This document shows positions 12,170 through 21,977 of a DNA stretch of 36,832 bases, piece by piece. The stretch's first letter is position 1. Each line of letters begins with the position of its first letter. The DNA comes from Macrocybe gigantea (taxonomy: Eukaryota > Basidiomycota > Agaricomycetes > Agaricales > Callistosporiaceae). The notes beneath the pieces were generated by a model that saw only the letters and a program-made list of their open reading frames with translations, was not told the DNA's origin and did no database searches. The DNA lies in assembly GCA_011319805.1 (NCBI GenBank), contig SJRY01000169.1, positions 1 to 36,832 on the forward strand. The letters run 5' to 3'. Both the position numbers and the translations under genes were made by a program.

Positions 12170-12996
12170 CAGAGCTCGATGTGACGATTTATGTAGCTTG
12201 ACGAGAGCCTTTCATGCCAAGGTGAACATGGATTCGACTATGAAGATGATTTGAATACTTACATTTTATGACATTTAGGACACTTCCGCTTGATTCGACT
12301 TGGGTTAAGGGAAGAAAGGGGCCTTGGTCTAGTGGTGGGCGCATCATCAGCATATGGGGGAGTGATAGGTTCTGATAATAAAGTTGGGACTGTAAGAGCA
12401 GGGGAACACAGCGGTAGCGGCGGGGACCCAAAGTGGACCAGGGGCAGCAGCTCCAAGGCCTGTGGAAGAGATGAGCATGGAGGGATGTCCATCGTGGTGC
12501 TGGCGTAGGACAGGCGATTCAACTGAGGTCGTTTGGACGGCATGGGATGGTATGGCGGCTGCTGTAGGTGACAGTGTTGTCGCTGGCGGCATACACAGGT
12601 GATCAACAAACAACGCGTCGGAAACACTCACTGGGTCCTTCTCCATCTTTGGGCCCTAGCTGCGGTTTGTTGTCCTCATCTTTATCTTCATCTTTCTTGT
12701 CATCATCCTCGCTCTCGTTGTCTTCCTCGTTGCTATCTTCGAGTCTTCATCATCATACTTCATTCTGCTGATCCTGGATCTGATCTCGAACAATATGAGC
12801 CCATTTACATCTCAAATAAAAAGAACTCACCTATAATACGGGCCACTTCCACCAAGGTGTCTTTTTTGGCCATCATCTCGTGAGCTTCAGAGTCATTTTT
12901 TTCACCACGAAGGGTCTGATTTAAGCATCGTTGAACTTCCATCAGTTCATCACACAGAAATAGACAGAATGTCGAGTATATGGGATTTGTCACCAC
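12052..12996 (-). CDS. candidate C2HC (Rad18/UBZ4-like) zinc-finger protein, partial model
   Basis: The best-supported part is two minus-strand exons. One ends at 12263 with a GTAAGT donor and the next runs 12208-12052. Together they encode CPKCHKMLSSSYINRHIELC, a C-x2-C-x11-H-x3-C finger matching the Rad18-type ubiquitin-binding zinc finger, preceded by a basic RIKRK. Upstream, a Pro-rich stretch reaches about 12595. A further upstream exon (about 12650-12760) is strongly acidic (SNEEDNESEDDDKKDEDKDE). A coding-like exon lies at 12805-12996 (LCDELMEVQRCLNQ). I see no RING or SAP domain, so this is not shown to be Rad18. The exact start and the junctions between the upstream exons are unresolved. 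It lies just downstream of the transposase on the same strand and could be a second transposon gene or an unrelated host gene. Confidence 0.4.
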
Positions 12997-13086
12997 TAAA
13001 ATCTATACAAGTTCAATCCTACTGAGACTGGCAGAATGATTAAGATTAAGGGCTGGTCGAGATGACAGTGCAAGATATTTACCTCG

Positions 13087-16000
13087 TCAGGAGAGTGTCT
13101 TGGAACGGTCAATAATAGCCCAGTCACCACCTGTAGCGATGCGACCGACGACACATTCCACACATTCCAGATCAACTACCTCCATTTCCCCAAAGTCGTG
13201 GAAGAATGGCATATCCAGGGCATTTGTTTGTTTTATTTTGACACTCTTGATAACTGCAAGTAGAAGAGTGGTCGGAGACGATATATTCCACGCTGCAGTG
13301 AGTGGAAGCTCAATGAGTAATATGCATAAGAGTTGGCCGTATAAGTTTCGCATCTCGAATGTTGGCACCATATTGCGGTGACGGCTGTGGATATCCACAG
13401 CTTGCACATACTACGATAATGACATATTAGCGAGCAGAACGGTAGAGTAAAAAAAAAGTCGTACTCGGATGAAGGATGCATCACGGTTGTTGTCCCCAAA
13501 GTTCATGAGCTCCCGGGCGTGAATGAGATCACCGCCACCGGAACGCCGCATTTTCCCATACTGTGTTACAATGGAGGTGATGGGCAACTGTTTACGGGCA
13601 AAGGTAATATTCTTCCCAAAGCGCATCACCAAATGCGCGCACACTTTCGAATGGAGGCCTCGAGTTAGTTCTAATCGAGATTTTGGTGCCATTAGCGTTA
13701 TGTTCGGATCTAAGAACGTCAGATTTATCTAGAACTTGAGGAGAATACTGCTACTTACATCCTTCAAAGACACACTTTTCCATATTGGTCCTTGGGACTC
13801 GAAGTGTTAGTTCGGAATGGACATGATAAATGTTCTTGATCTGTGTCAGTTGGGCATTGGCAGTAACATAATTGTTCATCGAAATGTATGGGTTCTTTCT
13901 GCTTTTGACAGTTGGAGGAAGACGACCGCAGTAGCGTTCCATAAAAAATACCCAGGTAGCCCATACGGGGCCCATAGATCTGATTCCGTCTGCAATGTGG
14001 AGGAGGGCGTGAATGGTAAGAGGGCAGGCAGATAGTCTTTCTGGCTCATGACGGTAGTAGAACCTAAGGTTATGTGTAAAAGAGTGATCCAGAAAATTTT
14101 GAGAATGTTTGCTCACTTTTCGTAGTCAACAACCCATGATTTGAAACCGTTGTCTATCTCCTCAAGCTCTTCGGCAGAAATCTCGAATTGCAGGCATAGA
14201 TTGAGTAATTTGACAAGCTTGATAAAATGGTTATAAAACCTCTTGTCCTTGAAACGCCGCGACAGTAATATGGGAGCTATGAATAGTGTCCAAATGGACG
14301 TCGATTCGGCAGTGAGTTGTCCAGGATTTTTCTCAACATTCGGAACCTGCGTCCCAAACTCTGACGGAATAGTTTTCCCTGCCTTGGCTGATGCGACACC
14401 GATCCCTTCCCATACTGACTTCTCCAGTACATAGCCTTGGTTTTCGTGATCGAGTTTCTTGTATTTGCCTGTCCAAAAGAGAATAAGGTTGGGGATCAGG
14501 TTCTCCCAGATGAGATGCATAAAGTCGAAAGGAAATGATGTCGGAAAGGAAAGTGAGCTCAAACAGCTCAGAAGGGGGATGCCTTTGATACCGTACTGCT
14601 TCGAAAGCCTTTCATAGTCAGCCGTCGTACCAGCGAACTGAACTTCTCGGGCCTGCTCCATGAAGTCTTCGTGAGTCCTGAGTGGTAGATTAGACGGGTC
14701 GTAATTGTCGGTGGTTGCACCTGGGATGTTTGCCCGATGGAGGGGTACGTAAAGTGAATTGCTACCACACGACAGAGTGTTGATGCCTTGAATTTCGCAG
14801 ATACGGCACGGAAAGAGAGCATTTGGACCTTTCATGCGCATAATCAAGGCAATTGTGGGAATATCCCCTAAGCCGCTAAGGAGGTAGGCATGCAAGAGGA
14901 AGAAGCATTCTGCGAGGGCATCGAAGGCTTTTACACCGATGGCCAATTGAATCATCTCGAGACAGAAAGGCCATATGAATGAATCCATGTCTTGTGGCTT
15001 CTTCGGAATCACACCAAGAGAGATGATGTGCTCTTGGTGGGTTCGTATATCAGGTGGAAGGTTATAATTGACGAGAATGAGTGGCCACGCATTCTTGGAG
15101 CGCCTCTTGAACAATGAAAAGCCGTCCGTAGCAAATCCAAGTGCAATGTCGCGAGGATCAGAAAAGTGGAAGAAATCCAGGGTCTCATCACCAACAGTGA
15201 CGAGTGTTTCGCAGAGCATCCTGTAGTGAGAGCCGTCAAAGATGTCGGTAGTTTTGCCTTCTTTATGTTCGTGTTCGTAATGGCGATATCGCATTTTGTC
15301 GCATATTCAGGATTGGCGATCAGGGCTTGGAGACGTGGAATGAGAGGATGTACTCAAAATAACTTCGAGGTTCTCCGGAATCATCAAATCTAGATTCATT
15401 GCAGAATGGACATTGATCGAAATCTTCATATGGTCCGGTGTAACAAACGCAAGAAGCGATGCAACAATCGTAGCGAACGGGTTGGAAGCCGGACAGAAAT
15501 TGTACTCGTCGGCGCGTCTTCTTCAACGGCGGTATTGGTGACGAAGGATCCACGAAAGGTAATAGCTCGAAAACTTCGTCCGTGAGATGTCGTTCAACCT
15601 TGAGGGTGAACGCGCGAAGGACGAGAAGATCGTCTTCAGAAAGCCTTTTTGACCCTGCCAAGGACAATGAGAATGGTGATGATAAAGCTGCCCCAATACA
15701 TACCCAGTGCAGTAATCTCGGCTTCAAATCCTTCTCCAAGTAGGTCCCACAATGATATGCCAGCATGATCTGGATTGGAGGATGCGAGGTCGGCCGGTTC
15801 TTCATCCAGGAGCTCATCGGCTGGCTGATCTTCGTCTTCGTCTCCTTCATTTTGTGCGTCTTCTTCGTTTTCTTCCCACAAGGCAACTGCTTCGTGGACT
15901 CTGTTGTTTCGATTGCCCCAACACTGCTGGATAAGTTGGGATGCCTTCGCTGCAATTCTTTGGGATCTCCGCGAAGATGCGAGTACATGATGATCAGCTT

Positions 16001-16421
16001 GATGTGGCACGGGTTCTTCAATGTTAAGTCCAGAATCCGAAGCTTGACCCGCATAATCAATGGTATGTTCAAAGTCAGGAGCGGGAATGTCATTGTAATG
16101 GTTTTCGGGCAGAAAATCCAAAGGCTCGAGAAGAGGCTGAACACGACGCCTTTTCTTTGCCTTTCTGCGTGCTTCGCCGACTGTCAAAGGGCGCTCGTTT
16201 GCTGAATTGGAGTCTTGCGCACGGTCGCCTTCCCTTAACCATGTCGTAGTCCGAAGAGCTGCGGCAGCGATAGACTTGGGGCCCTTTCCTGCAAGATGTC
16301 GAAGTATGGTTTTCGCAGACAGCTCCCGCTTACATCCACATTCACATGGGCGTTTCCGCGGTTGCTCGGCCCTTCGCTGGCACTGGACTTTGTTCTGGGG
16401 CTTTCGAATGGTGCGGGGCAT
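13087..16421 (-). pseudogene. Tnp2-type (CACTA/En-Spm-like) transposase, frameshifted
   Basis: Start MPRTIRKPQN at 16421. Readable exons (minus) are 16421-15704, 15654 to about 15117-15340 with shifts, on to 14117, 14063-13759, 13709-13465 and 13410-13087. Landmarks: an N-terminal basic and Cys-containing segment (RPCECGCKRELS), an acidic middle (EENEEDAQNEGDEDEDQ), a Cys block (YDCCIASCVCYTGPYEDFDQ, then CPFC), the DIALGFATDGFSLFKRR block, SFPFDFMHLIWENL, and the C-terminal FYYRHEPERL..LHIADGIRSMGPVWATW region. These are typical of basidiomycete Tnp2 transposases that cut and paste CACTA-type elements. The frame is lost by one base near 15343 (after YFEYI) and again near 15297 (before MRYRHYE), so no full protein can be made. 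Introns remain canonical. No terminal inverted repeats were found with confidence. Confidence 0.8.
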
Positions 16422-16617
16422 GTGGATCGGGCGGGACAGAAGGGAATCCGCAGTATATTAACAGAGGTACACGCAAGAGTCCTAATCCGGTGTCATTTGC
16501 AGAATGATTGATCAGACTGGAATAGAACATACCTAAAAGCCGGCTTTTAAAAATCGGAAGGGTCGGAGAGAATAACGGTAAAAGGAGGACCGGAAATCCA
16601 GACCAATAGGTAGTCGA

Positions 16618-16695
16618 GGACAGTGCGTCTAATCGACTTATGGATGGACAGTGCGTCTAATCCACAGAGTGAAATTCAGCAGGACGGTTCGTCTA
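16618..16695 (+). repeat. motif cluster A: three copies of GGACAnTGCGTCTAA
   Basis: Copies start at 16618 (ggacagtgcgtctaat), 16646 (ggacagtgcgtctaat) and 16682 (ggacggttcgtcta). Start-to-start distances are 28 and 36 bp, the same as in cluster B. It lies about 200 bp upstream of the transposase start codon. Confidence 0.8.
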
Positions 16696-16907
16696 TGCTG
16701 CAAGGAGAATCCATCCAAGCGGGCGAGGCAGAGAGTTCGTCTCCGGGAAGATTGCTAGGATACAAGAAAAACAGAGAAGTCAGCGCGAAAATATTAACTC
16801 CAAAAACGAGACGCACCGGGATTGAGCACGTCAACAAAAGAATCTCACAGCAAATCCAAAAGGACGGCCGTACGGGAAATGGGACCAGCGGGATGTCGGG
16901 AAGTCGA

Positions 16908-16985
16908 GGACAATGCATCTATCGACTGAGTGGATGGACTGTGCGTCTAATCCACGTACCGGCAACCAACAGGACATTGCGTCTA
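16908..16985 (+). repeat. motif cluster B: three copies, same orientation as A
   Basis: Copies start at 16908 (ggacaatgcatcta), 16936 (ggactgtgcgtctaa) and 16972 (ggacattgcgtcta), again spaced 28 and 36 bp. Shared flanks (gtcgagga before copy 1, ggatgga before copy 2, aatccac after copy 2) show that A and B are diverged duplicates of one roughly 80-bp unit. Confidence 0.8.
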
Positions 16986-17021
16986 TGCCGGCGCCAGCGA
17001 GACCTGAAGGCGTTGACGATC

Positions 17022-17107
17022 GGTTGGGATGGCAGCTTATCGCTGGCGAGCTGGGGAGGGCGGGCGGCGGCTTGGTGGTTGGGATAGCGGCTTGTCGCTG
17101 GCGAGCT
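17022..17107 (+). repeat. 31-bp direct repeat, two copies 55 bp apart
   Basis: 17022-17052 and 17077-17107 match at 28 of 31 positions (ggttgggat, gctt, tcgctggcgagct shared). The repeat lies between motif clusters B and C. Confidence 0.75.
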
Positions 17108-17137
17108 TGATGAGGAGGACTGGAAGCGGGGAGGAAA

Positions 17138-17172
17138 GGGCAGGAGAGGGCAGGAGAGGGAAGGGGGAAGGG
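17138..17172 (+). other. G-quadruplex-like G-run tract
   Basis: Five runs of three or more G are separated by spacers of 7, 7, 2 and 2 nt, fitting the G3+N1-7 rule for an intramolecular quadruplex. It lies in a longer purine-rich tract (about 17110-17210), close to the midpoint of the inverted motif clusters. Confidence 0.6.
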
Positions 17173-17517
17173 TGAGCAGGAGTAGAGGAGGTGAGCGGTG
17201 AGCTCGTCGAGCTCGATGAGAGCGAGGTTGGTGGACTTAGAGATGTTGCCCAGTTCATGCCCCGGCCGTGCGTGGGACCGAGGTCACATGATCTCTTGCG
17301 CTCCTCGTCTCCGTTCCGCACGAGCTCGACCCAAAGCTCGTTGTTGGTAAGAGGCACCCTGATTGTGTTACAGGCCGTCTGACTCTTTTTTCCCTCCAGG
17401 TTTCTTCTCTTCTCCTCTCTCGCTGCTCGCTCTCGGATCGCCGCCGCTTCGCCCGCACGACAAGGTGAGTTCATTTTACGCCTCTCCCAATCCCCTTCCC
17501 CCTTCCAGAACATGAGC

Positions 17518-17587
17518 TTAGACGCAATGTCCAGCTTGTGTGAGGTTAGACGCAATGTCCACCTCCGAGGAGTTAGACGCAATGTCC
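17518..17587 (-). repeat. motif cluster C: three copies in opposite orientation
   Basis: Read on the plus strand as TTAGACGCAATGTCC at 17518, 17546 and 17573, all three identical over 15 bp. Spacing is 28 and 27 bp. The last copy is flanked by gaggag and ctcctc, which are inverted with respect to each other. Confidence 0.85.
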
Positions 17588-18112
17588 CTCCTCGTCTACT
17601 GTTCTAACTGATTCCCTCCAGCACGCGTACGGCGCTCTGCATCTGCGCTGCGGTTGAACCATGTCATCGAGGGCTAGTCCAGAGGAACTGCCCTTCCAAA
17701 TGCTAGTCCGCCAAGGCAATGCTTGCAGTGGTGCATATGTCCGTTGCTGTGGTGGTTTGGGGGAGTGATCCCTTTCTGATTCAGTGCGTACATTTCGTCA
17801 CTTTCCTGAACCTTTTCAATAACAATTGGCTTTCGCGTGTCTTTAGTGTGAATACTTGCTTCGAATCGCCCAAACCTCATCTACAGTCTTGGATGCATCT
17901 CTCACATCTGACCACTCCGGACCCATTCGATTGCTCTGAACCTCTCCCTCCCCCCTCGGAAGTATCTAAGACGGTCCTGAATCGCCTCCTTACAGTACGT
18001 ACGATTATTATGCCTTGCGTTCGTTAATTCCTGAAGATTCTTAGGCTATTTCAACATCCCGGCCAGGCACCGCTTCCACTAGGTGTGGGTTCTCCCCATC
18101 TCTGAACTTGAG

Positions 18113-18183
18113 CTAGACGCACTGTCCGCTCGCATAGGGCTATAGACGTACTGTCCACCCTCAAGGAGTTAGACGCAACGTCC
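18113..18183 (-). repeat. motif cluster D: three copies in opposite orientation
   Basis: Plus-strand copies CTAGACGCACTGTCC (18113), ATAGACGTACTGTCC (18142) and TTAGACGCAACGTCC (18169), spaced 29 and 27 bp. The last copy keeps the aggag/ctcct flanks of cluster C, so C and D are diverged duplicates. The cluster ends 65 bp before the ATG of the orphan gene at 18249. Confidence 0.8.
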
Positions 18184-18248
18184 CTCCTATCCTCTTCTGC
18201 GCCCAATCCTACGCAAGTCCACTTACATTACCCGAAGACCCCGTCACC

Positions 18249-20433
18249 ATGTCTCACAACTTGACCATCGACGACCTCGATCTGAATTCGCTCCCGCGCA
18301 ACCCAAGAAGTGGGTATTATGATTGCTTTCATTGGGCATCCGGCTAACTTTTCACTCAGAAAAACTGTCTTATACTGACGGTGCAGTCATTGCCAAAATT
18401 GGCCCGTTTATCTGCACGTCGCCCAACGCAACGTTCATTCCAAAACCACCTTTCGGCGTCAGATACGTTCACCTACGCTCCGACCTTCACTATGGCGATG
18501 ATGACCCACTGCATTGGCCCCAACCCTTCATCGACACATATCCGTACCTAGCATGCATCCCTTGCAGACCCGTCGATCCCAATAATCCATTGGCACTCAT
18601 GTGGTATGTGCCAGACGACCGCGATTTCGTCCCTTCCTCGGATAGCCTGGTCGGTGGCCTTGGCAAACTACGCCCCGACAAGACCCAGCAAATTATATCG
18701 ATGTGCCGTGACCTTCGCAAGAGGGTCGCCGACTACAAGGCGGCAACTAAATTTCCAGAACCGCACGTCCTACACCTCGACAAAGCCATGCACCATGGCT
18801 ACATTCGCCTTAACGTCTTGCCTTCCACGCTGACTGAAATGAAGTTCGGTGTCAGCGAAGTCCAGCGGTACTATCTCGAAATTGTAGGGCTTCTGGATTA
18901 TTTGCAGATCTTCAAGCCTCGCATTTTCGGTATTCAGCCCCCATCTGACAGGGTCCACCCATGTATCGGTGCATTTACGACCAGTCCCCGCTTTGCCGAA
19001 GAATTATTCAGTGCGGTATTCCTGTTTGGTTCCTCCGCGAGTTCGAGGTCTTCAAAGCATCGTTGGATACAATCAACGTCCTAACTGTGGTCACTCCTCA
19101 ACTACCACAGCTCCCGATCCGCCTCGATGAACATGATCCGCCTTTCCCCATCATATACTCAGGTGGTGCCAACAGTGCCCTCAAGCAGACTGCAATTCAT
19201 TGGTATTCCAGAACATGGCTTGTATACCGTGATCCGTTTGGCGAAACGCCTGAATCCGTCGACCCCCTCAATCTTCCACGCCCTGTCGCAACTGAAAGCA
19301 TCACGATTCCGATGACCGAATTGATGCAGCGTCAGCCGTTGTTGCCCCCGCAATGGCAATCAACGTCGCAGCACGGCTCCGCCCATCAACGACAACGCCT
19401 CAGCCACCCGCCGCATCTTCAAGCACCTCCAGGCAAAAACAGACTGGTGAGACTTGTATCCTCCCCGATCCTTAGCAAGAAGCTCATATTTCTTCAAGCT
19501 CCACCTGAGCGCGCGGGTCGCAACAAATATCTGCCTCTTGATAGTCTTCTAGCCCCATTCTCCATTCCCATCTGGTCCGACGCCTTGCGCTCAGTGGACC
19601 GATCACTTCAAAACCTCGTCGAACAAGAGAAGTCCAACTCACATTATGGGCATTACACATTCCCCGATCCCGGTCTCTTCACTTCACCCACAAGAGATGA
19701 CAAGAAAGCAGCGTATTTCGAACGCTGGCTTCGGATCCGCCAAGGCTGGCTATGGCAAGTCGAGAATGATTCGTCGTGTGCCATGGCGTCTCAACAATGG
19801 CGCAATTTTCTTGCCATGGGTTTTGTCGACGAGGGCAGCAGTGGTACCAAGCTGTCGAAGACCAAACAGGAGCTGCAAGCTGCCATGCTACCGGATCTCA
19901 AGAGATTTCCGGACCTTGTGCCTCCGCGAAACAGTCTTGGCATGCCTGTTGTCTGGCAAGGTAAAGAATATGTCCCAGGAGCACCTCTCCCACATAATAT
20001 CTACCGCGAGATTCTTTGGGAACTCTTTGAACTCAGCTTTCGCTATGACCTCCTTGCCCTCGACCGACGTGCTTCCCTTCAACGCACCGATCCCGACGAA
20101 CTTTTCCAGCGTCAAGACCTTCTGCTATCATGTTTCGCCGTCGACGATGACGACCGTGTCCTATCGCATGTGAAGCTACCGTCCGAGAACAAGGGCTTAG
20201 CAGCAGCGGATTGGAAGGTCCGCCTCCCTTTTATCCTGTCGCTCGTCCGCCTTTTGGGCTCGTGGAGAGGAGAACATCCAGAGGCATTCAAGCTTGCATC
20301 ATCTCCTGTTGAAACCATCACGCAGGAAGACACTCGTCAGCTCGAAGAAGCCGCTGCAATTTTTTTCACGCAACAATTCTATAACTATTTTGGTCGCACC
20401 GCAATGATCCCACATCGCCTTTTCCATGTATAG
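18249..20433 (+). CDS. large orphan protein, basidiomycete-type, with one frameshift
   Basis: Exon 1 is 18249-18309 (MSHNLTIDDLDLNSLPRN), then a 50-nt intron (GTGGGT..CTCAG), then a long exon 18360-20433. The frame changes once, near 19010: LFSA in one frame continues as GIPVWFLREFEVFKA in the next, as if one base were missing. Both sides are otherwise open over long distances (about 235 and 475 codons), giving a product near 710 aa if the shift is bridged. Blocks include IGPFICTSPNATF, WYVPDDRDFVPSSDSLVGGLG, GIPVWFLREFEV and RIRQGWLWQVENDSS. I recall similar multi-copy hypothetical proteins in mushroom genomes but know no function. No signal peptide or membrane segment is seen. The frameshift may be a real lesion, a very young pseudogene, or a base-calling error. 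Confidence 0.65.
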
Positions 20434-20473
20434 TACTACATGAAACAATTGTAACGACACTTTTCCCCTCCCT

Positions 20474-21274
20474 CTAGAAGAAATTTAAAGTTGCATTGTT
20501 GCCTAATACGTTTACCGTTAGCGGAATCTATCCAGAGACAGATAAGTAAATCATTGTTCTTCGATGTGGTCTAAACACTTACATTTTCTTTCCCAATCTT
20601 GTAGATCTTCTTCGGCAAGGCTTCTTCACCCATGCTTTCCTCGGCAATCTTCCGTTTTTTCGAGGCTTGGGGAATAATTAGTTTTCTGCTCTAAATTTCA
20701 CGTTCATAACGACTTACTCGTGCCAATTCCAGGAGAAACTTGATTTGCTCTGGAGCCCAATACAGTCTCTTCGGCCCCAGCGGCAGTGTCAATGCATCCA
20801 ATTACGTCGGTTTGAACACTCGCATCAACCAAGGCCCCCGTTTGCGCAAAAGCATGGTGGAAGACTATGAAGCGTCCGCTGTCGACATCAGCTGGCTCCG
20901 ACGACCACATGCTGTCGTTGTCGCTTCCGAAGTCATGGTACTCGGCCAACCTCTCTGGCGTAATGCTCAGGTCCTCACCATGATCGTCGCTAACAGTGAG
21001 GTCGATTCCGCTGGTCTCAGAAATATCGTATCCACGGAGCTCGGAACTGACGTTAATGCTCTCAGCGTTGTCTTCGATGGTAAGATCGACCTCCTTGAGG
21101 GACGCGGAGGACTCTGATTCCGAATCGGGGACAACTTCTGGTTCCTGGAAGTCAACGTTAGTAAATGATATGGAGTGCGACGGAGCCGACAAACCACAAC
21201 GACAGTGCGATGCAATGGACGGCTACGGGCAATCGGACGCAGCATGTAGGGAGTTCGCGAAATAGAGTGGACAT
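20474..21274 (-). CDS. acidic Ser-rich protein with nuclear localisation signal, unknown function
   Basis: Four minus-strand exons: 21274-21227, 21144-20718, 20665-20583 and 20527-20474. The join is 612 nt, in frame, encoding 203 aa. Introns have sound signals: the first ends in actaacgttgacttccag, and the second and third have GTAAGT donors. The N-terminal half is rich in Asp, Glu and Ser (VVPDSESESSASLKEVDLTI, DLTVSDDHGEDLSITPERL). VDASVQTDV lies in the middle. The C-terminal part carries a basic SKKRK followed by KKIYKIGKEN, likely a nuclear localisation signal. I do not recognise the family; a chromatin or transcription role is only suggested by composition. Exon 1 is the least certain part. 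The gene converges on the orphan gene ending at 20433, 40 bp away, and diverges from the gene at 21978. Confidence 0.55.
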
Positions 21275-21977
21275 CTTGGATTGGTCAGTCTCACCGTATA
21301 TCCTTTTTATGAGTCTCACTTTTGCACCATTAGCCCTGGAAACATAATTTGAACCTTCCATTCCAGCTGTTCACTGCCTTTTTTGATGACTTTTGCCCGC
21401 TCACAAAGTGGCGTTGATAACGATATGACCCTGTTAGTGATACTATTCAGCGTAACTGATATTTTTTTCCTGTGCAGAACACTCAAGGTCCCCGTCATCC
21501 TAATTCTAGAACATGGTTTCTCATATTCGCGACCCGTGCGTCATACGACAAACATCGCCGCTCAAGTTCTTTCGAGTCGTGGTATGTGCTACTCCTCATT
21601 GAATGCAAATACTAATTCGAAGGCTCGAGTTCTCCTATCAACAAGCCGTGCGCAGTACATACGAGTCGCTTTACCGTTTAAATTCTTTCCTCAAGATCCA
21701 CAATCCTTTGCGTACGTGAGGAACTCGGCTTACAATTGATGTCCCGATGAACATTTCCCTGATGTACTCCTCACTTCAGGCTCATGTGTATACACCGCTA
21801 TACCACTCTAGTTTGCCACACACCATTCCTGCTGTTTAGCGCAGGAACTCACTTTTTTTTTCGTGTCCTCAGCGGCACAACCATTGCAAAGGCTCGCTAA
21901 GTTCAAACTATTTAAATAGTCACTGTCGTTTGCTAAATTACAACCACCCAGTGTATCCCCACATCTCAAAACGTACC
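21275..21977. other. intergenic region between divergent genes
   Basis: No supported gene. The sequence separates the minus-strand acidic protein and the plus-strand gene at 21978, so both promoters should lie here. An ataaaaagg string (minus strand, around 21300) could be the TATA element of the minus gene. Confidence 0.35.

Larger units (their letters stand above)
16422..18248. other. gene-free spacer between divergent genes, carrying repeat clusters
   Basis: This lies between the minus-strand transposase start and the plus-strand orphan gene start. It holds four clusters of a 15-bp motif (listed separately), a 31-bp direct repeat and a G-run tract. Open frames inside it are compositionally odd (GC-rich, low complexity). 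A short plus frame from 17661 (MSSRASPEEL) has no support. Confidence 0.5.

Noticed and set aside
12568..12771. Plus-strand Ser/Leu-repeat open frame
   Set aside because: It is the antisense of the acidic GAA/GAT-rich minus-strand exon.
17037..17582. 181-codon minus-strand open frame over the purine tract
   Set aside because: Low-complexity translation (Ser/Pro/Leu runs) of a G-rich tract with no domain; it also runs through motif cluster C.
11635..18200. Complete CACTA element with CACTA ends
   Set aside because: A CACTAC string at 11635 lacks a matching inverted end or target duplication to the right of the transposase.
19000..19020. Programmed -1 frameshift in the orphan gene
   Set aside because: No slippery heptamer or obvious downstream structure; a one-base loss is simpler.
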